The translations under genes were made by a program, and so were the position numbers. A stretch of DNA of 64,000 nt, from assembly GCF_963678635.1 (NCBI RefSeq), contig NC_087062.1:37908518-37972517 (forward strand). Direction: 5' to 3'. A model generated the notes under the pieces. That model searched no databases. It was given only the letters and a program-made list of their open reading frames with translations, and was not told where the DNA came from. The stretch comes from Symsagittifera roscoffensis. Taxonomy: Eukaryota > Xenacoelomorpha > Acoela > Convolutidae. This document shows, in pieces, positions 58,301-64,000 of this stretch (position 1 is its first letter; every line of letters starts with the position of its first letter).

Positions 58301-60637
58301 GCACATGAAAATAAAATTAACAGAACCAAAAGTATCTAAGCAACCGAACTTATACAATTCATTATATTTCTAAGTTTAAAATAGTGACTAAATAAAAATC
58401 AAACTCAAGAGTAATGAGTGCACAAAAATTAAAATTTTACCAAATTGATTGATAGCAGACCCGAAACTGAGAACTTTTACAGACTGTCAAAATGTATATT
58501 GGTTAATGGGTTTAACACCCCTACCATGTACTGGCTACTAGCCAAAAAGTTGAGCTGGTATTCTTATCATTCCATAGACGAGGAGAGTGCAACCGCCTTT
58601 CAAATAATTTGGGTAATTGGTTGAAATTAATTCGAAACTTGAACTTCTTTAAAAGACAAACTAAACGCAATTAAAACATTCTCGAACCAGCAACCAGTGC
58701 CAAGTTTGTCGCTTTGTTTTTGCAGTTCGTTGCTCTATTCCTACAATCAAGGTTGTTTAATCCTCATTAGGAACCAGTGTAAACAATTGGTTGATTATGT
58801 GAATCATTCTCATTCCTTGATACTTTATCAGCATTTGACTCAGAAAACCAAATTCGTTTTTATCTGAACGCGAAAAAAGCATTTTTGTCTTGATGGGTAT
58901 AGATACCATGAAAAAAAACGTAAGAAGTGCCTCATTAAATGGCAATGTACAATCGTAAATTGCAGAGCAGTGCGTAATTCAGACGAACAGCAACAATTCA
59001 CCTCAAAAACCGATCACGCTCATTTACCGATACCGTCAAGAGTTAAAGCCAAGAAGTTTGCTTACGAAGTTCGAGCAAAAGCCACAAACCCTGTTAACAC
59101 TCCCCGACAAATTGTCTTTAATGCACAAATAGACTTGCCTCTTTATGCAGTGCCGACAATACCGAGTTTCCAACATCTCTTCAAAAAAACAAATCGAATA
59201 AGACAGCAAGCTTCAGAAACAATGTCAAAGCCAAAAATACTTGAGATCATCGAAGTTCCTGAACATCAGCGGTGAAACGTATCAGACAACCGAGTTTTAG
59301 TATTTGTAATGTTACCTGCGGTCGATTTGCTTTCTCAGTCCGAAATCTGCAATTGCGACCTACTGTTTTTAGAAGTAACCGATGTTTTCGTCCAAGTTTA
59401 TACCATACATGGTCTGTTCGAAAAAACACTTATACCCTTGGCGTACGCTCTGCTGCATAACAATACTCAAAACACATATGAAGAATTTTTTGGTTGCTTA
59501 GAGCAATTGGAAAAAAAGTAGTCCTTGATTTTGAAGCCGCTTTTCGCACGCAACGAACGCTATTTAAAAAGCAGTTTGATACAAAATTCAGTTGTGTTGC
59601 TTGCACATGGTCCAGGCACTAAGGTGCAATGTACAAAACTTGGATTTATGCGCAAAGAAATGGACGATGATGTGTTTCGCCTTAATGTGCAACGTTCGCG
59701 TTTGAGGAGCTTCGAGAAGAATTTCAGAGTCTAGCAGACCTTTTTGAAGACACCTATATTGGTGCCTGCCGAGGAAGCAGACACGTCAAACCAAAGTTTG
59801 GCATTGCCGATTGAACCGTTTTTAATCGGGTGCTCAGCAGATACCCTCGTAGAAATTATGCATTGGGGTCATGGAATGGCAGCTTTGATAAATTCGTGTC
59901 GGCAGAGCACCCAGCTCTCCCCAAGCTCATCACACGTTTCAAAAATGAGCGAAAAAAATGCCGAAACTAATATGGAGAGACTGATGGCCGTTGAATTCAT
60001 CAGAAAGTCGAAGCACATATTTTCAATCGCTAATGAGAAACTATTGCAGAACGCAAGTAATTGCAATCGAGACCATATGCAGAAGTACTTAAAATTTTGT
60101 ACCTTTAATATACATATATCCTAAAACTTCATGCAAAGCAAATTTGTTTTGATATTTGAAATTTGTTATTTGATGTTTTATATTTTATTGTTAAAGTGTT
60201 GATAGCCTTCTGGCTCTAATCAATTTAAAAAAATAATTTTCCATTGATCTAGTCTTTTTAATCTAATTGGGCTGAATAGTCTGTGTTTGAAAACTGGCTG
60301 AATTGCCTGTGGATGAATTGTCTCTGCTCCATTATAGGGATCGGCCCCCCGAGAGAACAAAGGGTTTTGCAAAACTAGTCTGATTAAAAAAACGACCGCG
60401 AGCATATATTTTTGTGAATGAAAACGTGAAAGGTGGAACTAAATTTGAGTTTGGTTGAACTTAATTTAACTAAATTTTCACCTCAGCGTCTTCCCGATTG
60501 TAAAAATGGACGAATGCAAAGTCACGAATCTTCTTCACCCTCTCCAGTGCTTTGTGGTCGAACATCTTCGTGATGATTTCCTCTAGTCGCTCCTCTTTCG
60601 TCGTCAATAGCAGTCCCCGAAGATAGAGGATCCGAAC
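40565..60637 (-). CDS. A1CF/RBM46/RBM47-family RNA-binding protein, last seven coding exons
   Basis: Coding exons in order (minus): 60637-60482, 54232-54002, 53903-53806, 53701-53416, 53345-53247, 53093-52862, 40719-40565; 1257 bases, 418 residues plus stop. Every intron is GT-AG and every phase joins. The protein begins inside the window at the third RRM (RNP2 ILYLRG, RNP1 RDFAFVHF, then REDAELAF and IEVTWAKPPDKDQIRYTKG). A Gly/Ser/Gln-rich linker with a run of eight Gln follows. Next is the small dsRNA-binding-type domain of this family (LEEICLKNGWNAPVY... TLEEAKYLAAENAI). The tail is Ala/Gln/Met-rich and ends FGPSN. This RRM plus dsRBD layout is shared by A1CF, RBM46, RBM47 and DND1, which bind mRNA 3' regions or assist editing. 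RRM1 and RRM2 must lie beyond 64000. I cannot choose between paralogues. Confidence 0.93.
41527..42105. mobile_element. Foldback MITE, Tc1/mariner-like, flanked by TA
   Basis: The ends are near-reverse complements: the left reads CGCTAGTGGACAAAGTTAAG and the right, complemented, CACTAGTGGACAAAATTAAG. Both are flanked by TA (41525-41526 and 42106-42107), the target duplication of Tc1/mariner elements. Arms of about 220 bases pair with each other (for example ATGAGCAGAGCTACCATCT at 41648-41666 against 41977-41995) around a centre of ~140 bases. No transposase frame is present, so it is non-autonomous. Confidence 0.88.
42520..43030 (+). repeat. Dispersed repeat family B, copy 1
   Basis: Begins ATAGCCAATCGAAGATTGG and includes the landmark CGCGCCAGTTCCACGTTCG (42794-42815) and a CTTTCAGCAGATGAATTTCAAA block. 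Shared in order with 44130-44590, 47110-47410 and, for its start only, 56140-56270. Confidence 0.8.
44130..44590 (+). repeat. Dispersed repeat family B, copy 2
   Basis: Has CACAGCCAACAGACAGCTGG, then GAGAAAACTGGATCAAT, TGCGCCATTTCCACGTTCG near 44368, and TTTCAGCAGATGAACTTCAAA near 44415. A related partial copy lies at 43825-44010. Confidence 0.8.
45700..45905. repeat. C-rich tract and complementary G-rich tract
   Basis: A pyrimidine tract (CTCCTCCTCCTCCTC, then CCCGCCCCCCTCCC, 45711-45748) is mirrored about 140 bases later by GGTGGGGGGAGGGGGAGG (45884-45901), so the pair could form a stem. The G-rich part also fits the pattern of a G-quadruplex. Confidence 0.6.
47110..47560 (+). repeat. Dispersed repeat family B, copy 3 (with partial second unit)
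   Basis: Has CATAGCCAAAAGACAGTTGG, GAAAACTGGATCAATATG, TGCGCCATTTCCACGTTCG (near 47281-47299) and ACAGCAGATGAACTTCG. A second start at GGATCAATAAGAAAAC (47413) repeats the middle part in a diverged form. Confidence 0.75.
49270..49500. repeat. ~30 bp minisatellite, TCGACCAAA type, cluster 1
   Basis: Tandem units near CTCGACCAAATTTCGGTATGTTTCAACTTT, about 30 bases each, with substitutions between units. Similar units occur at 50345-50600 and 52420-52660. Confidence 0.85.
50345..50600. repeat. ~30 bp minisatellite, TCGACCTATGTTT type, cluster 2
   Basis: Units near GTGCTCGACCTATGTTTCGACT repeat with variable length of about 25-35 bases. Related to clusters 1 and 3. Confidence 0.85.
50970..52290 (-). 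mobile_element. Minus-strand LINE relic in RBM intron
   Basis: From high to low coordinates the minus strand gives an early RT block (KSNGHAGINNKFI-like, 52085-52285, with PISLLSS-like fragments after a frame change near 52080). Next come CGVSQGSVLGPFLVLIHVNDLP and FLFADDTT (51393-51755), then a thumb and C-terminal part (50970-51362). Blocks appear in RT order but in different frames. Same family by eye as 37900-38640 and 62460-63130. Confidence 0.82.
52284..52311. repeat. (AT)n microsatellite
   Basis: A TA run of about 28 bases at the 5' end (minus sense) of the LINE relic. Confidence 0.95.
52420..52660. repeat. ~30 bp minisatellite, TCGACC type, cluster 3
   Basis: Units near TTTCGACTGTGCTCGACCTATG, as in clusters 1 and 2. 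Clusters 2 and 3 lie on either side of the LINE relic. Confidence 0.85.
52862..53093 (-). CDS. RBM46/47-like exon, second half of dsRBD-type domain
   Basis: Starts VQIYLNKPDGEP after acceptor TTTAG and includes CATLEEAKYLAAENAICSM, the second helix of the family dsRBD. An Ala-rich segment and PVEHAQRK follow, before an A|GTTAGT donor in phase 1. Confidence 0.93.
53247..53345 (-). CDS. RBM46/47-like exon, first half of dsRBD-type domain
   Basis: A 33-codon exon with FLEEICLKNGWNAPVYTYL, the first helix of the domain. Acceptor CTTCAG, donor AAA|GTACGT. Continues in frame to VQIYLN in the next exon. Confidence 0.92.
53416..53701 (-). CDS. RBM46/47-like exon, Gly/Ser- and Gln-rich linker
   Basis: Encodes about 95 residues: SGGSSSNGS, KGSAGMKGAG, a run of eight Gln, then Met/Pro-rich sequence with MLGPSLQQTPGFMSPGFKR. 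Acceptor TTTTCAG, donor GAT|GTAAGA. The linker is low in complexity and unlikely to fold. Confidence 0.92.
53806..53903 (-). CDS. RBM46/47-like exon, linker after RRM3
   Basis: A 98-base exon encoding GSLFETPFRQSLQMPYVG and on to NQVFG. It was found by frame-checked splicing: acceptor TTTCAG, donor TTTGG|GTGAGT, phase 2. Confidence 0.88.
54002..54232 (-). CDS. RBM46/47-like exon, second half of RRM3 and linker
   Basis: Starts LAFERLNGADIEGVEIEV, the last helix and strand of RRM3, then WAKPPDKDQIRYTKG and a Pro-rich linker. Donor TTT|GTATAA, phase 0. Confidence 0.93.
55430..55753 (-). other. Unidentified Ala/Glu-rich open reading frame in intron
   Basis: A 107-codon minus-strand stretch with an even, soluble-looking composition (EALRDAAAARRVDELNKVRHKN, broken here to NVPRIGLDCYYHEAKAIL further on) and higher GC than the flanks. 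I recognise no domain. The join of the flanking exons shows it is not part of RRM3. It may be a fragment of a mobile element or retrocopy. Confidence 0.35.
57082..58232. mobile_element. TIR element with internal TTCCGC-type motifs
   Basis: The left end GTGCCATTACGAGGCCAAAC (to 57107 with TGTGCA) and the complemented right end (58205-58232) match, apart from one substitution and a two-base indel. Between them the sequence holds many short GGATTCC/TTCCGC/GCGGAATC motifs on both strands. No transposase frame was found. A clear target-site duplication was not seen, so the exact borders could extend a few bases. Confidence 0.75.
58950..60125 (+). mobile_element. MULE-type DNA transposase relic
   Basis: Successive frame-broken segments on the plus strand fit a MULE transposase. 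First is an N-terminal part with a DHAHLP motif (58970-59275). Next is LEVTDVFVQVYTIHGLF with ALLHNNTQNTYEEFF (59309-59521), then VVLDFEAAF (59519-59545) and a CTWSRH segment. Last, in another frame, come WNGSFDKFVSAEHPALPKLI and RFKNERKK near 59866-59960. The D-D-E order is recognisable, but there are several stops and frameshifts. No flanking terminal repeats were identified. Confidence 0.82.
60482..60637 (-). CDS. RBM46/47-like exon, first half of RRM3
   Basis: Encodes 52 residues: VRILYLRGLLLTT (RNP2), a helix, KALERVKKIRDFAFVHF (RNP1) and NREDAE. Acceptor TTTACACAG, donor GAG|GTGAAA, phase 0. It is the most upstream exon of the gene visible in the window. Confidence 0.94.
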
Positions 60638-60789
60638 CTGTGTAAACAAGAAATCCTTGCCATGAAGAGCAGTCATTTAACTTGATCAAATCTAAAATCA
60701 CTAAATTTTAAAAGAAACTTAAATCTAACTTGAAAGAAAAAAAAAATCTCTTGGCTATCGGTTTATCGTAAGCCAAAAGCTGAAAAAGC

Positions 60790-61193
60790 AGTGGGTTTTC
60801 TCGAGGGTGAAGGGGGATTTGAAAAAAAAATTGAAAGTTATGAAATTTTGATTTAGGTCGATCTATTGATTTTCCGGCCAAAACAACATGAAGGACCTAT
60901 TTTGACAAAACTTACTGTGCATCAGGCAAAACTAAAAAAAAAAAGCTCAGAAACGACGTTTTAGTCACTTTTCAGAAAGTTTCGACCAAAAACAGTGCGC
61001 GTTTCAAGTGTGAGCTCCCATCCCTCTCTAAATTAGTATATATTGGCGCCAAAGCCGTCCTTAAAAAAGTTTGGTAGGTTAGCCACAAACAATTATTTTT
61101 AAGTACTACCAAATTTTTTTAAGTCGTCAGGGGTTCGAATCGCTAAGGGGAGGGGCGTCCGCCTTCAAACCTCTCCTCTATATCCACTACTGA
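60790..61193. mobile_element. Short DNA-transposon-like element, CAGTGG...CCACTACTG
   Basis: Starts CAGTGGGTTTTCTCGAGGG and ends CTCTATATCCACTACTG, giving short imperfect inverted ends. The start matches the inner part of 26863-27105. Non-coding; a non-autonomous element is likely but the borders are uncertain. Confidence 0.5.
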
Positions 61194-62459
61194 GTCGTAC
61201 CTTTTTCATAGTTCATTACGCGTAAAAACTCTATTTTCATTCAGACCACCCCAAATACAATATCATTTTTTTTGTTTATACTGGGACGATGAATACAATT
61301 CCACTCCATATTGTCGTATTTCGCATTCAGCTGTATTATGACGCGTTAATCATGAGGTACTCGAATTTTCAACAGTTTCTTAAAAACTTTATTTTTCTTA
61401 CTTAATTTTTGTTTTTTTTCCGATCTGCCCGTAACGTATAGCACAAAAAATAAGACAGGAGCTATTGAGTCGAGAAATAATTTGATCAATAAAAACCAAC
61501 AATTCAATACTTTTGACTCAAATAAAGTTCAATTCACAGTCTTAAGTTAGTAATGAAGCAAAAATTATCAAATAAGTTAATTAAGTGGCTTTAATTGAGA
61601 CGACCGTTGAGTAAAAAAAATCTCATAAAATTTTAGAAAAGCCATAAGCGAATAGAAAATGAGAAAAGTCAAATATTAAAACCACCAGAATAAAATTACC
61701 TTTTTGTATTAACCGAGCGGTCACTGGTATAAATCAGCGACAAAAAGGGCAGTCACCCGAAAACAAAAAAAAATGCCATAAGAAAGTAATAAAATAACTG
61801 GAAAAAAAACTTTCAGCTTAAGTTATATAACTTTGAAATCTTTGTTAGAATTATTTACCGTAAAAAACAAAATGTTTGATAATTACATATTGAATAGAGG
61901 GTTCACCGAAGAGTAGTACCCTCAAAAAGCGGTCAATAGAAACGAGTTCAAAAAAGGGCGATTCTTAAATGCAGAACAAATCAACTATTGATTGATCATC
62001 GAAAACACATAGCTGCAGAAATTTTTTGACGAAGTTTTGGTAGTCTGTAATCTCCAAGTTGTCAAGGTTTACAAATAAGTTTTTCTGCAAAAAAATTGTA
62101 TGAAACTAATCGGAAACGTTTCTGGGACTTCTTCATATAAGAAGTCCGACAAAAAATAGATAGCAAAATGCCTTTGACAAACTACCTGTTTGATATGCAT
62201 TTGTTCCAAATTCGATATCAAAGTTTCTCATGCTGTTTTTGTCTCGAGTTTAATTGAACAGGGTTTTAAATATTTCACAGCGAAACCTTGAAAAAATTGA
62301 AAATATGCCGTTTTCAATCTTGATTTCATGTACGGATTCAATTTTTTGGTTGAAAAAAGTAGCCCTATTTATTCTTTTCTGCAAATTTTGTCCAAATGAC
62401 TTTTGTATATGCAATCATGCACATTTATACCAAATTGTATTACACTTTTAGCAAAAGAA

Positions 62460-63130
62460 TTAAAAAGCGTACCATTTGTTTCTTTGAAAAACAATGTCTA
62501 GCCTTGTAAACAACACAGTTTTGCTAGCTTTTCGAGTGTGACAATTCAAAGAAAAATTTTTATCAATCAAAATACCTAAGCATTTACAGCAATCAATCGA
62601 TTTTGTTTTCGTTCCGCAAGTTTCCAACTTGCTAGATTTTCCTCCAAAATTCATGTCTTGACATTTTGGTTCATTGATAGTTAAGCAGTTCCTTTCGAAT
62701 CAGTTTTCGCAGAGTTTTATATTTTCAACAAATGGTCAATGTGCAGTTTGTCATCAAGAAAAACTGTAGTATCGTTTGCAAACTAAACAGTCTCACTTTC
62801 CTCGCAAGACAATTTCAAGTCATTGATATGCATTAGAAAAAATAGCGCTCCAAACATTGAGTTTCGTGGTATTCCGCACGAAATTCGGTTGGTACTCTGA
62901 TTTTTGTCATCTATTTCAACATATTGATATCTATCAGCAAAAAAAACGGTTCAACAGGTCCAATTTTTTTCCGCCAAAATCAATGCAAACCAGCTATGAA
63001 ATTGAAATATCAAGATTTACAGAGTCAACCGCGTTTTTCAAGTCAATATACATTATGAAACCAAAGTTCCGTTTGTCACTTGCCTTCAGATTAAGCAATG
63101 TTCAGAATTTTGGTTAAAATGACCTCTAGA
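62460..63130 (-). mobile_element. Minus-strand LINE relic
   Basis: The minus strand gives SMFGALFFLMHINDLKL (the RT block before the catalytic site), then FANDTTVFLDD with FAND in place of FADD near 62770-62790. It continues as a KCLGILIDKNFSLNCH segment (62460-62654). Stops separate them. Same family as the relics at 37900-38640 and 50970-52290. Confidence 0.75.
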
Positions 63131-63449
63131 ATGTTTCATTTTACGGTTTTCAAGATTTTAGACACAACTTCGTCCAGAAGCACTTTCAGAAAAATGTAAT
63201 AAAAACTACTTGAAGTTGTATCTGAACACAAACTAGAAATTAGCTGCCAATAAAATGTATATGCCACACACATTTATGCCGAGCAATTTGTTCAAGCAAA
63301 AAAAAACAAAAAGAAAACCAGGGAAAGTATACAACGTCTGGGCAAAAAATTTTACACAATAAAAACGTTCGCAGCTACGATGAAAATTGTTGACAGCACA
63401 AAAAAGTTCCCGATGGGGCCAGAGCCGACAAAACATGAGCAGAAAAACA

Positions 63450-63780
63450 AAAGTCCAATTTAATTTTCTCCCGGAAAAAAACTGGCTCTTTTCCAGTCCC
63501 CCCCCCCCCTTTTCAAACCACCGAGTTTTATGTTTGATTTACGTGTTATTACGACTAAATGTAGCAATTTTCTGTAGCAATTTTTTTAAATTACTTGACG
63601 GCGTAAAGTTTAAATCACAAAATTGTCATGTTGCAATATTTTTTGAAGATATTGTTTCCATGATTAGTATAATTTGTCTCGCTTAGGATTGTTGACTGGA
63701 TTTCGGTTAAAATAACCCAAAAAGCAAAACTCAATCAAGTCACAAGATGTGGTACTAAATGAGAACTTTTTCTGAAGTCA
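63450..63780 (+). repeat. Dispersed repeat shared with 45370-45680
   Basis: Both copies contain GACTGG(A/C)TTTCGG(T/A)(T)AAAATAAC and GATGTG(G/A)TACTAAATGAGAA in the same order, preceded by similar AT-rich sequence. Non-coding. Confidence 0.65.
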
Positions 63781-63907
63781 ACAAACTATTCTGAGTGAAG
63801 TCATTTTATTTCTGAGTGAAGTCATTTTATTTCACAAAGAAAGGGACTGTTGCAGCGCAAATGTAAATGTGCGAGAGTATAAATGCATATAAAAGTAAAT
63901 ACATACA

Positions 63908-63985
63908 GGGACAGTAGCCAAGCGTATACATGGTGCGTCCCGGCGGGTTCGGCGCCGGTTCGAATCCCGACTAGGTCATTTCCTT
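63908..63985 (+). mobile_element. tRNA-derived SINE-like head at window edge
   Basis: TAGCCAAGCGTATACATGG fits an A box with a D-stem that pairs (GCCA with TGGT). GGTTCGAATCCC (63957-63968) is a good B box. The acceptor and T stems do not pair, so a working tRNA gene is unlikely. The rest lies beyond the window. Confidence 0.6.
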
Positions 63986-64000
63986 TCTAGAACTCGAATG

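Larger units (their letters stand above)
54233..60481 (-). other. 6.2 kb intron of RBM46/47-like gene inside RRM3
   Basis: Splits RRM3 between REDAE and LAFERL. Contains an unidentified GC-richer open stretch (55430-55753), a partial family B repeat (56140-56270), the TIR element 57082-58232, and a MULE transposase relic (58950-60125). Confidence 0.85.
60638..64000 (-). other. Upstream intron of RBM46/47-like gene (no exon recognised)
   Basis: No segment resembling RRM1, RRM2 or their linker was seen. Holds a short transposon-like element (60790-61193), a LINE relic (62460-63130), a repeat shared with 45370-45680 (63450-63780), and a tRNA-derived head at the edge. Confidence 0.6.

Noticed and set aside
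63908-63985. Functional tRNA gene
   Set aside because: A and B boxes are good, but the acceptor and T stems do not pair; a SINE head fits better.

Overview
The window is AT-rich, intron-bearing nuclear DNA of an invertebrate animal. The evidence is a pair of genes with clean GT-AG introns whose phases join in frame, encoding metazoan families (a STARD10-type START-domain protein and an A1CF/RBM46/RBM47-type RNA-binding protein). They sit among relics of Ty3/gypsy, several LINE families, a MULE transposon, foldback elements, minisatellites and tRNA-derived SINE-like heads. I cannot assign a phylum from the sequence. There is no bacterial gene organisation.

Layout. 1-8160 (minus): a degraded Ty3/gypsy retroelement running off the left edge, readable as Gag, zinc knuckle, protease, reverse transcriptase, RNase H, integrase, GPY/F module and Pol tail, broken by stops and frameshifts and carrying a ~500 bp internal tandem duplication. 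8340-8945: a 21-bp minisatellite. 11354-12815 (minus): a 5'-truncated retroelement whose C-terminal order (zinc motif, then a PD...D nuclease-like segment) resembles restriction-like-endonuclease LINEs. 13100-15550 (plus): a 5'-truncated jockey/CR1-like LINE ending in a (TAC)n tail. 17491-25332 (plus): a STARD10-like gene in six coding exons, with a 6.2 kb intron holding a ~165 bp divergent tandem array. 30144-31148 (plus): an intronless sulfotransferase. 40565-60637 (minus): the last seven coding exons (418 residues) of an A1CF/RBM46/RBM47-like gene, with introns of 12.1 kb and 6.2 kb full of repeats; its 5' exons lie beyond the right edge. 60638-64000: intron or upstream sequence of that gene, with a LINE relic and a tRNA-derived head at the edge.

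The three host genes are not an operon and show no common pathway: lipid transfer, carbohydrate sulfation and mRNA binding. The rest is mostly mobile DNA. The least familiar items are the REL-type retroelement relic, two long foldback structures (one a mariner-like MITE with TA flanks), and a TIR element with many internal TTCCGC-type motifs that has a shorter sibling elsewhere in the window. I found no convincing new multi-gene system.
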